From: Alloascoidea africana
Taxonomy: Eukaryota > Ascomycota > Alloascoideomycetes > Alloascoideales > Alloascoideaceae
NCBI GenBank assembly: GCA_030581615.1
Contig: JAKTTT010000036.1
Coordinates: 1 to 64,000 of the forward strand
DNA: 64,000 nucleotides
Direction of reading: 5' to 3'
Shown here: piece after piece, positions 11,201-19,523 of the stretch
How the letters are laid out: each line of letters starts with the position of its first letter
Position numbering within the stretch: the stretch's first letter is position 1
Program-made: the position numbers and the translations under genes
The notes under the pieces: generated by a model
Told to the model about the DNA's origin: nothing
The model's input: only the letters and a program-made list of their open reading frames with translations
Databases searched by the model: none

Positions 11201-11634
11201 CCATTGGTCAAAATAGACAAGCTCCCCTCCGAATCAAAGCATGCAAGGTCGGTTCCCAAAGGACTCCACTCGACATGAGCCATATTCATCCGTTTCCCGT
11301 TTGGATCCTGTACCATGAGCTCCACAGGTCGTGCCAGTGTGAAGTTGTCTCCCTCATTGCACTCCAGATATGTGATGACCACATTCGTTTCTTCCCTCGA
11401 AGACAACTTCACGCGAGATGAAGGCCTGTGGTAATTGGTCTCAGTATCGTGAACAGACGCATTTGGTATCTTTTGCTGTCTTTTTCGTTTGGGCACATGA
11501 GAGGCATTCACGACGCATCCAATGAAGCCTCCTCTGGACCACGAGAGCTTACTGTTTTTGATGATGGTTAGATACAAACGAGGAAAAAATAAGAAAACAG
11601 AAACATATTTGCCTATGACACGTACTTTGAGCAT
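8224..11634 (-). CDS. MED16: Mediator tail subunit Med16 (Sin4), one intron
   Basis: Subunit of the Mediator tail module, which links DNA-bound activators to RNA polymerase II in the nucleus. The N-terminal half has the WD-like pattern of the family (WSPLGTDLACFD, GVRRNGEVCLWYQ). The C-terminus has the family's Cys pairs: RCVRCGS, then FCFCGS close to the end. I place a 78-nt intron at 11548-11625 (GTACGT donor, CTAAC branch, AAG acceptor). Splicing gives MLK joined to LSWSRGGFIG, which lines up with the Sin4 start (LMSWSKTGIIAY), and a 1110-residue protein. The intron is a multiple of three with no stop, so an unspliced mRNA would encode 26 extra, mostly hydrophobic residues. The gene starts only 98 bp downstream of the bleomycin hydrolase stop. 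Confidence 0.92.
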   Translation of the reverse strand: MLKVRVIGKYVSVFLFFPRLYLTIIKNSKLSWSRGGFIGCVVNASHVPKRKRQQKIPNASVHDTETNYHRPSSRVKLSSREETNVVITYLECNEGDNFTLARPVELMVQDPNGKRMNMAHVEWSPLGTDLACFDSEGSLSILTNGLIKCGKAEEELAKYTQQQLTSTGKVVVGGYVYQYSAYNDFAITYQDIVPPKFDQASANPFLKFIDDSMTRVVGFKWINVDKPIFINSPAVKVDTSMDSNLDSTSEDPGYHYTYVVHQFRPTGVLHPVANRQACIGVRRNGEVCLWYQLAESSFAYRKASIMLEEGEENFVDGWISHASFGFTPDHKVIVAAYYESISTLKFYTIAVNWNAVKQQSQSMSSNAKQAHIVSVSPVLSCKRLVKERLTTLRFDPPLSEKLDDSNNIEQEFNYNGDPESMLPGRNESATTAYLPETKRYWLSDLLVVSPNYNPDSELDILVVLTDGEDSVLFRYQINEQQVVLHNSFNNYRRTASPAQENDRTLVLKDTLNFSQPVLSISSHGTDTMLGFLLLDGTIEFRSRATLEKLSPLEQDLELNNDGGDNNNRANGNNESQISASMGLRRQTIPATVSSLFDVGFIFPKAKKPSPFVCIAPSLSTYVSWTDDGVSLELYSVSKAPGRMAEITELTPVAAAVAFRHAVACFTNTCIDDLIVAVKKECGRLKRQGGNEELFIGLVLQESHRAINFSLDVAKDQFDRFLANPPLQRLFSFQAALGSGKNWNRNISGRIAWSVLNLRLADLGFMISMKHLLTYLNRNGRPKESEVDVERRWINAVYSLGLIKWCIDFIAFLCQELVDICDDYGNEKDGFKKCLAFSMLLGKVPRSLILYAIDGIKKLEGYLQRAADDRAFNVGGGGGNSAIASYMAQYNTETMRKTYAKLQLIIESSPISLDLFQRFVNHLEVTLRKYPPTLNNSSSVIPNEFASVMIEQRLICRGEIPNVLAFQLQTVCSAFASQIKPSIDLEKLYFYNIGWLGLNDDDEEMLDPAFTESLLSQPPGDVKMELDPGRGTEDIFSEYNSGRIPLSQFDSLRKFVLPEPFCKGHIDTKGDVSIAPKRSYTGSSNSSLRRCVRCGSISAVTDEAFVEQLLGIHTSVHQIWPVAFQRFCFCGSSWVKF

Positions 11635-11732
11635 CCGGCTCTTACTCTACTGGACGGAGGGGTCCTGCTCATTGCAAGCTATATATCTAACGGACCTAAC
11701 TGAAAGCTCTTGTGCGACTTCCGTAGAAGTAT

Positions 11733-13106
11733 TCAGATCTGCCCGGGTGTTACCCTGCCCAGAATGGCCAGGGCTCCACACGGGTCCCAGGGCGGGAGGC
11801 TGACCGGGTCGGTCTCGAGGTACGGCGCAAGCCCGTGCGACCCGATCTCGTCCGGGTCCGCGACGATCTGATAAACGTACTCCTCGAAATAGTCCTGCGT
11901 GAGCACATAGTACCCGCTCATGCCGCTGTCGGGGCCCCACGAGTTCTCGACCTTCCACCTCACGGGCTTGCCGTCCTCCAGATGAACTCCCGTGAAGACC
12001 ATGGCGTGGGTCATCAGCGACTGGTGGTACGCGAGACGGTCCGCCTTGTTCTGGTTGTTCGAGTAGCCGATCAGCTCATACTGCCAGAGCTTTGTGTCCA
12101 TGATCCCCAGCTTCTTGTCCATGAAAATCGGTGTGTGGGAGCCAAAGAACACGGGCTTGTTGTTTTTGATTCGGTCTATGGCCACCTTGGCCAAGGTCTC
12201 AGCATCCACGTTCAAGTACTCCACTGTCTTGGCCCCAGCGACATTGCCCAACCTCTCAATTCTGATGCGGTTGTTGTAAGTGTTTCGAGGGTCGTTCAGC
12301 AGAGACACTGCGCTGTCACAGTCGTATTTGGCAACCTCTTTGTAGAACTTGAGCGGAGTGGTAACCTCAGAGTGGTACTTTTTATCCTTATCGACATACT
12401 CCCATTTGAACTCGTCATTGGGACCAGGCGGCGTGCCGAGGAACAAGTTCAAAAGTCGGTGGATTTCCTTCTGCTGGTTCTGCTTGGTCTCCTTAATGTC
12501 CTCTCCAGCAGCAAGCTTGTTTCGAAGCACCATCGCAAACTCCCTCAGCTTGGTGGTGATAAAGTAGTTCATTCTGGAGCTTGCCGTGGTATTGTACGAG
12601 TCCGGAAAGACATTATTGGGCACAATTCCGTACTTTTCAACAAGGTTCGCAAACATGTCAAACTGGCCACCGTCTCCGATTGGGTCGGTGAGCAAGTGCT
12701 GAACAATTCTGGAGTCAACTGGCTCTTTTGCCGTATCCACAATCTGCTCCAAAAAAAAGTTTGCCTTTTCCAGCTTGTCATAGAAGAACAAGAATGAAGG
12801 TGACAATTGAAACTCCTTGAGGTTGTATCTCTTCATTATGTCCACACGCAAGACATTAGTACCGGCAAACAGCCAGCATCTTCCACTCGATTTTTGGGAT
12901 GTTATAGGAGAGCCCTCAGTCTCAATGACATTGGAGTATAAATGTACCGAGTCTCTAATGAACAGGTCACGGTTGACAAGCACATCGTGGGCATCATGTC
13001 GTCTGAGGGCTGATGCTGCCAAATTGGCAACTGGATCACTTTTAAAATCCTTTTGCCATTCGCCGAGCGATTCGATTGAAAGTGTATCTACTCCTTCTGT
13101 AGTCAT
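11733..13106 (-). CDS. LAP3: Bleomycin hydrolase, cysteine aminopeptidase
   Basis: Papain-fold cysteine peptidase of the C1B family (yeast Lap3/Gal6/Blh1): a cytosolic hexamer that trims peptides and hydrolyses homocysteine thiolactone and bleomycin. The 457-residue protein has the catalytic Cys77 in SGRCWLF, His367 in MTHAMVF and Asn388 in VENSWG. I chose the ATG at 13106 because upstream in-frame codons look like untranslated leader and the family starts just before this point. The C-terminus is odd: family members end at or one residue past WDPMGALA, with this arm lying in the active site, whereas here WDPCGALA is followed by ten further residues. The gene diverges from ZWF1 across 235 bp. 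Confidence 0.95.
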   Translation of the reverse strand: MTTEGVDTLSIESLGEWQKDFKSDPVANLAASALRRHDAHDVLVNRDLFIRDSVHLYSNVIETEGSPITSQKSSGRCWLFAGTNVLRVDIMKRYNLKEFQLSPSFLFFYDKLEKANFFLEQIVDTAKEPVDSRIVQHLLTDPIGDGGQFDMFANLVEKYGIVPNNVFPDSYNTTASSRMNYFITTKLREFAMVLRNKLAAGEDIKETKQNQQKEIHRLLNLFLGTPPGPNDEFKWEYVDKDKKYHSEVTTPLKFYKEVAKYDCDSAVSLLNDPRNTYNNRIRIERLGNVAGAKTVEYLNVDAETLAKVAIDRIKNNKPVFFGSHTPIFMDKKLGIMDTKLWQYELIGYSNNQNKADRLAYHQSLMTHAMVFTGVHLEDGKPVRWKVENSWGPDSGMSGYYVLTQDYFEEYVYQIVADPDEIGSHGLAPYLETDPVSLPPWDPCGALAILGRVTPGQI

Positions 13107-13341
13107 TCTTCTTGTTTTTTTCTTGTTGCAGCAAAAGTTTGGTTTTTCAAAGAAACAAAAATAGTAATGTAAGATAGGGGGAGGGAAAAAAGTAAGGGGA
13201 ATGGGAAGTTGGCAGAGAAGGGGCACCCTAGAGGTGTGAGTAGAGCCTTTCCTTACTAAATCCTCTCTCCTTATCTTCCGTGCCCACAAAACCGTTCAGC
13301 CCGAACAAACTCTCTTCCTTTACCCCCACAACCCAACAACG
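13107..13341. promoter_or_regulatory. Shared promoter of bleomycin hydrolase and ZWF1
   Basis: The 235 bp between two divergent start codons must hold both promoters. It contains long pyrimidine runs on the plus strand just upstream of the ZWF1 ATG (CTCTCTTCCTTTACCCCCAC). No transcription factor site can be assigned with confidence. Confidence 0.6.
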
Positions 13342-15071
13342 ATGTCCTTTTCAGATAACTCTGTCATTGTCGTCCTGGGAGCTTCAGGTGATCTGGCAAA
13401 AAAGAAAACAGTGAGTCTTTTCTCAAATGCCGGATGGGCCAAAATCTTGCCTGTTCTCCCTTTTGTTCTTTGCCTGACGAACAAGGAAACTTGATCTCAG
13501 GTCCATATACAGTACATATTGCCGCCCATCAGTTTACAAAAAGACTAACGTTATTCTGCTTTTCTCTTAATTGACAGTTCCCAGCTCTTTTTGCTTTGGT
13601 AAGTTCCCTTTTTCTTTTGGTGGACAGCATAATCCTACCTTGCTGCCAGATCCTGCGTTACTAACAGGTTGCGCTCTAGTTCCGCAATGGCCATCTTGCC
13701 AATGGCACCAAAATCGTTGGATATGCTAGAAGTAAGATGGATGACGAATCGTTCAAAGAACGTATATCACAAAACTTCAAATATCCTCAGAAACAAGACG
13801 AATTGAAAAAAAATGCTTTCTTGGATGTTTGCTCCTACGTCTCGGGTAGCTACGATCAAGACGATGGCTATAAAGGCCTTTTGGCCCATTTGGAAAAACT
13901 GGAAAAAAAATCAGGTAAAGATAGCCCCGAAAGGCTTTTCTACTTGGCATTGCCTCCTTCTGTCTTTACTACGGCCGCCGAGCACATTAAAAAGAATTTG
14001 TATCCTGCCAACGGCAAGGCAAGAATCATCGTTGAAAAACCTTTTGGGCATGATCTGGACTCGAATAGGGAGCTACAAAAAGCGATTGGCCCTTTATGGT
14101 CTGAAGACGAAGTTTTCCGTATCGATCACTATCTTGGAAAGGAAATGGTGAAGAATCTTCTCGTTTTCCGATTTGGCAACGAGTTCATCAATGCCTCTTG
14201 GAGTAGACATCACATTGCTTGCGTTCAAATCTCGTTCAAGGAGGAGTTTGGAACTGATGGAAGAGGTGGTTATTTTGACAATATCGGAATCATCAGAGAT
14301 GTTATCCAGAACCATCTCTTGCAAGTTTTGACATTATTGGCCATGGAGCGACCAATATCTTTTGAACCGGAAGATGTCCGAGACGAAAAAGTCAAGTTGC
14401 TAAGGTCTATTGCGCCAATTGATTTCAACGACGTGATTATTGGCCAGTATGGGAAATCTGAAGATGGCTCAAAACCAGGATACTTAGATGACGAAACCGT
14501 TCACCCAGGCTCCAATGCCGCAACTTATGCTGCAATTGGCATAAAGGTCCATAACGAGAGATGGGAAGGAGTTCCTTTTATTCTACGTGCTGGTAAAGCT
14601 TTGAATGAAAGTAAAGTAGAAGTTCGCGTTCAATTCAAAGAGGTTGCTCGAGGAATCTTTTCGGATATTAACCGAAACGAACTTGTCATGAGAATTCAAC
14701 CTGATGAGTCAATTTACATGAAGGTAAACAACAAATCTCCCGGCTTGGCGCACAAGACTACAATCACTGAACTTGACTTGACTTACTCCAAGAGATATAG
14801 CGACTTGAAAATCCCTGAAGCTTATGAGTCTCTAATCCTGGAATCGCTCCAAGATGACCATTCCAACTTTATCCGAAAAGATGAACTGGATTACTCTTGG
14901 AAACTCTTTACCCCTTTGCTCAAGCATTTGGAGGAGAATAATGTTGTTCCTGAAAAATATCCCTACGGTAGCAGAGGGCCTGCTAGCCTCTCGGATTTTA
15001 TCCGAAGACACAACTATCTCCACACGCAGCCTGGCGTTTATACTTGGCCAATCTCAAATCCAGGAAACTGA
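13342..15071 (+). CDS. ZWF1: Glucose-6-phosphate dehydrogenase, two introns and a 21-nt exon
   Basis: First enzyme of the oxidative pentose phosphate pathway, oxidising glucose-6-phosphate and making cytosolic NADPH. Exons are 13342-13410, 13578-13598 and 13680-15071, giving 493 residues, the usual size. Intron 1 (167 nt) runs GTGAGT to CAG. Intron 2 (81 nt) runs GTAAGT to TAG with a TACTAAC branch. The middle exon is only 21 nt and encodes FPALFAL. Joined, the N-terminus reads GASGDLAKKKTFPALFALF, the conserved NADP-binding start. The substrate and catalytic motif RIDHYLGKE starts at residue 177, and EKPFGHDLDS is also present. The Leu of SGDLA is encoded by CTG, so the standard code applies. 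Confidence 0.96.
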
Positions 15072-15931
15072 TCATATTCATAGCTTATTCACACTGATAA
15101 AATTGTGTATGTAGACCCATCTTTTGTGCTTAAGAAAAGCATTTCCATGTTTTTGTATTGCCACTTAGTTCTTTACTTCAATGTGCATTTTATCCATTTA
15201 CTTAGATTTGTTGAGGTTAGCCATACAGCCATTAGAGTGTTTTCCCCACATTTTCTCCATCACGCACATCTTATGTTTCCGAATTGAGTAATTGGTCGGC
15301 TATCTAATCGTACGACTTCGAGCTAAAGATTAGATAAGAGACATCGAGACATGGACGGCGGAAATTTATCGAAAGGTATTCGGCGAACCGTTGTGGAGTA
15401 AAGTCTCGTAAATGTCGTCACCGAAAGAGAATACATTCGTCCTGAGTGTCTTTTTCTACCTCTGTCATCTATCAAACTTAAAGAAAGCGATAGGAACTAG
15501 GTTGCTTAGCATTTATAACTAGCTGTAAACGATGGTCCGAGTTTCATGCAATTTTCAATTTGTCACCCACTTGAGTTTCTTGTTAACCTTTGTCCATATC
15601 ACTCTCGAATTTCTGAAAATGGTGAGATGGCTTGTATATGCTGGAATTCACATCAAGATGAACTTTGTAACTGTTTATAGAAAATCATGTTTGTGCTTCC
15701 ACCAATACGTTTTCTAATTAGCAGGATTATATAGAAACCTATTTTCCAAACTTTCTCGCTGAACCAATGACGGTTGTACTGATACTTGATTAGCGTCCAA
15801 AAGACGCCCCAGATTGGCGTGTGTTCTATCGTTTTTCCCAATTCTGTAAATTCAATAATGCCAATAGCCTGGACGTGTTAAAACAATTTCATTTCTTCAA
15901 GGAACCAAAAACATTACTTCTTTGAAACTAA
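15072..15931. other. Intergenic, ZWF1 to tRNA-Gly
   Basis: AT-rich 3' flank of ZWF1 followed by tRNA flank. I see no gene, repeat or structured RNA that I can support. Confidence 0.5.
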
Positions 15932-16002
15932 TGCGACAGCCGGGAATCGAACCCGGGGCCATACAATGGGAATGTATGATTTTACCACTAAACTACTGAC
16001 GC
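15932..16002 (-). tRNA. tRNA-Gly (anticodon CCC)
   Basis: A 71-nt cloverleaf on the minus strand. The anticodon stem ATACA/TGTAT closes the loop TTCCCAT, giving CCC. The T arm CCGGG-TTCGATT-CCCGG is perfect, and the D arm reads GTTTAGTGGTAAAA. The acceptor GCGTCAG against CTGTCGC leaves one U-U mismatch at positions 4 and 69. Discriminator A. A T-run near 15908-15912 (minus strand) can end Pol III transcription. Confidence 0.92.
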
Positions 16003-17058
16003 ATATCTTCTTGTTGTAAGAGATGCTGAAGAGAATGTAAGAAATGAGAAGAAAAGAAGGACACAAAGGATGGTTTACAAAGAACACAAAGAACACAAAG
16101 GCTGGTTACCTTTGTTGTTACATGAGTTATATTAACACTTCGGTTTGCACCTAGAAGTGAAGTACATTGAACAATGACAATTGCATGAAAGTACATCAAA
16201 GGACAACTGAACTCACAAAGGAAAAGGGAGTTTAGGAAGCAATCAAAGAATTGTCATTATTGATTTAGAAGTTATTTAGGAACTATATAAGAAGCTTGTG
16301 TCTCCCTGAGATGGAGTACAAGTATCAGAAGTTATTAATAGTTATCAAGAAGTTTTAATAAGAAACCGTTTACCGGATTATCTCTCTCTTTCTCGCTTGA
16401 AAAGCCGTTCTCTATCTTAGAGTTACAACTCTCAGTATTCACCTCGCGCCAGAAGACGATCTGTAACACAACTGTGAGAGAACAGAACCTCTGTTCTGAA
16501 CTCTCAAGTTTATGGCTCAAAAGATTGTCATTAAGTAGCTTAAGAAGAAGAAAACTAAATATACAAACAAAGTTCTATTTATACTATTTGGCTTCAGTCT
16601 CATTATTACACCATTCTTGAATATACTGAGCCTCTTGTTCATAAGAATCATAATTCTTACAACAACTGTAACAAATATGACCTCCTCAACTCTGGAATTC
16701 AACTTCTTTGAGTTTCTTTGAGTTTCCTTATTTCGAATTCTGCATATACGATATGCAATCACAAACTTCTTGTCGATCTTATTAATTCCCTCACTTGCTG
16801 TTGAATCTAGATCTTGTAAATGGGAAATCTCCGATATACTCGTCGATTCCCACTTCTTTCGTTTACATAATTTACATAGATTTAGAAAACTATATAAAGA
16901 CTCTGATTTCCTCTTCTTCGGAAAGGAGACAAGCAATATATCTTCTCTTCTCTTCTCTACATCTCTATCTCTCTATCTCTCTCTCTCTCTCTCTCTTCTC
17001 CTAACATGTTGTCCCAAAACTCTCTACTCGGGCACACTTGTTACAACAACAAGTAAGA
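16003..17058. other. Intergenic between two tRNA genes
   Basis: No gene seen. Short tandem motifs occur: AACACAAAG-type units at about 16075-16110, a doubled TCTTTGAGTT unit at about 16698-16725, and the pyrimidine microsatellite listed separately. Confidence 0.5.
16941..17000 (+). repeat. CT-rich microsatellite
   Basis: About 60 nt of nearly pure pyrimidine, changing from TCTTC units to ATCTCT and then an uninterrupted CT run. It lies about 60 bp upstream of tRNA-Glu. It is a simple repeat likely to vary in length between strains. Confidence 0.85.
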
Positions 17059-17130
17059 TCCGATATAGTGTAACGGCTAGCACGGTCCGCTTTCACCGGG
17101 CAGTTCGGGGTTCGATTCCCCGTATCGGAG
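17059..17130 (+). tRNA. tRNA-Glu (anticodon UUC)
   Basis: A complete 72-nt cloverleaf. The acceptor TCCGATA pairs with TATCGGA, discriminator G. The A-box TAGTGTAACGG and B-box GGTTCGATTCC are canonical. The anticodon loop CTTTCAC gives TTC. A run of five T follows at 17136-17140 as Pol III terminator. No intron. Confidence 0.95.
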
Positions 17131-18395
17131 ATTTATTTTTCTATTTTTCCTCTATGCATGTTCTATTTTTTTGATCGTTTCTTTGAACACCTTGAATGTG
17201 CAATTCTGCATTTTATTTCTCCAATATCCACTATAAAAGAAATAGGTCAATTAAAGAATTTTTTGAAAGATAAAGCAACAGCTCAAATATGCTATTTGGT
17301 GTATGAATGACCAGAAGCGACGAAAGAAAGAAATAAAACAAGCAGACATCATTTTGAGGTTGTTTAAATAATAACGCTAATGTTCACAATTGCAATTTGC
17401 TTCTTTGTATTTCAATTGCTAAAGCAGCTTTTGCTGTTCAGATAAAAGCGACAAATTCAGAAGTTCCAATTCTTGGTGGGTTCAAAAGAGGATAGCATGC
17501 TCAGGGCTTACACTCAAGTACAACAAGCTGGTGTCTTTTGCCAGGGTTTCATGTTTTTTCTTTCTAAGCGAAGCACCTCCAGATTATTCAATAGTGAGTT
17601 TAAAGAGTACCCTGCTATTTGGAGGGGCTCACATAGAAAGGACAGCTTTCTCCGAGATCTTAAATACCGGAACTTCATTTAAAACAATTTTTAACACTTA
17701 GAAGCTAACCTCTTTTGTTAGCACCCAAGTCCAGTTTAACTACTTGCTGTCTTATATCCTTCTGTATACTAATCCAAAAGTTCCTAAACTTCCAATCTAA
17801 CAACAGCTCTATTGATTGACTGAACCATTAGATAAATTCTATAACTAAGAAATTAAAATTGTTCTTGCATTTCTTCAATGCTTGCCGTACAGAACCATTT
17901 TGAAATCCTTATCGGCAATATACTATTAAGATTTTCTTGTAATGATCGTACTACACTTAGCGCTTTCACTATTTCACATCTTTTCACAGTAAAACGACTA
18001 GAAAATCTTGAAGATTCAACTAATTAGAAATTTCTATTTGTTGTCTCGGTGGATGCTTCCACTTGATCCGAAGACCACAAGTTGCTTCTGTCGATACTTA
18101 TTGGTATATCACTAAATTCTATCCCAGACATATCTGAACAACTTATGAAGGTATTATTTTAACTTGCTATTCAGAATACGTGATATTAGCCAACTACTAA
18201 CTTCCAGCTCGCATCTCAATATCAATATATCAAAAAGTTAGATGAAAAGATTGAACGTAAGATACTCTAATTCTCATTATATTAACGCTAGATAGATCCT
18301 CAGAGAATGAACAGAGGTGCTTGCCTATCGCCAGAACAGAAAAAAATAGCAAATCGCTTTGTCAAAGGTACAATCATAAAAATCAAAACACCAAC
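17131..18395. other. Intergenic, tRNA-Glu to ATG8 3' end
   Basis: About 1.3 kb of AT-rich DNA. A 69-codon frame at 17473-17682 has no family features and is not called. Nothing else is supported. Confidence 0.5.
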
Positions 18396-18832
18396 CTAAT
18401 TACTTAGCGTGCCAAACGTGTTTTCACCAGAATACAATACATATAAAAACCCATCATCATCTTTGTGCTCTTCATAGATTGATGACATAAGAGCCGCAGT
18501 AGGAGGAAGCACATCACTGACGAAGACAAAAATGGCCTTCTCTGGAGGCAAGTGGATCCTTTTTCGGATAACATATACAAATTGACCGACAGTCAAATCT
18601 GCAGGAACTAAGTACTTCTTTTTGTCTATGCTCGGAGCATCTGACTTTTCGTACTTTTCGCAAATGACTGGGATGCGATCTCCATACTTCTCACGGATAC
18701 GATCCGCCTCAGCTTTTCTCTTTTCTTGGAATTCAAAAGACAAATTGTTAACAACTGGATTCAATACGCTTTGATATTGCCACTTTAGGCGCACTTACCA
18801 AAAGAGTATTCATCCTTGAACTTTGATCTCAT
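18396..18832 (-). CDS. ATG8: Autophagy ubiquitin-like protein Atg8, one intron
   Basis: Ubiquitin-like protein that is conjugated to phosphatidylethanolamine and drives autophagosome growth and cargo capture. The exons 18832-18799 and 18724-18396 give 120 residues beginning [20 protein letters not shown]. Conserved segments are [28 protein letters not shown] and [11 protein letters not shown]. Gly116 is followed by TLSN, so Atg4 must cut before lipidation. The 74-nt intron runs GTAAGT to AAG with a TTAAC branch; the acceptor is AAG rather than CAG or TAG. A second in-frame ATG lies nine bases upstream (18841). The gene diverges from the repeat-bearing gene at 19524. Confidence 0.96.
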
Positions 18833-19523
18833 TGTAACCATTTTGATAAATTCTAAACAATTCGCACTGGGTTAGCGAGACCTAGATAGTGATAGGAAGT
18901 TAAGAGATCAATGGCGGCGTGTTGTGACGGCTTTCCTGTTTAAACGCTGTGAGCAATGTGAGCATGTGCTTATCAGGATGATCGATAAGACACCGACAGC
19001 CACCCTTTGGGCCAAACCCCAGTGCATATCCAGGAAAGCCAGTAATAAAGCCTAGCAAAAACCTTTCAATAACTGCCACCTACATGTGCAACAGTAAGCT
19101 TGAAACGAATAAACAGAGGCAGATTCAGGGAAACAGATAGCGTGTTCCGGAGGCTAAGGTCAAACAGGTGGCAACAGAGTTATCGCTTCAGGTGTATCGG
19201 GAGTTATGGCTATGCACACACGGCCACCGCAGATGTACCGAAAGAGTTCCATCTGCACAGATATCCGGAAGCTAGGTTAGAAACTTCCGGGAGACGATTG
19301 TTTATGTTTGCATTTCACCTTCTCTTTCAAGAAGCCCAACCTACTCTTTTCTCTTTTACCAAGTCAGAAGCCAGCAGAATACGAAAAGATACTTGATCTG
19401 CTGATATAATAAAGAGATTGGTTTTTGTTTGCAGTTAGTTCTCCATTTTGGTGATAGTCCCTTTCAGGGTATAGCGCCTTTTTCACTTTTCTCTGCCCAA
19501 CTATCTACCAACCTCCCCACGAT
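18833..19523. promoter_or_regulatory. Divergent promoter region, ATG8 and 19524 gene
   Basis: About 690 bp between two divergent starts. It contains TGTTGTGACGG and other GC-containing patches but no site I can assign. A 98-codon frame at 19100-19396 lies inside and has no protein features, so it is not called. Confidence 0.45.

Noticed and set aside
13342-15071. CTG-Ser genetic code
   Set aside because: CTG encodes the invariant Leu of SGDLA in ZWF1, so the standard code fits.
19100-19396. 98-codon frame in the ATG8 divergent promoter
   Set aside because: Low-complexity basic composition and no family features; it occupies the space needed for two promoters.
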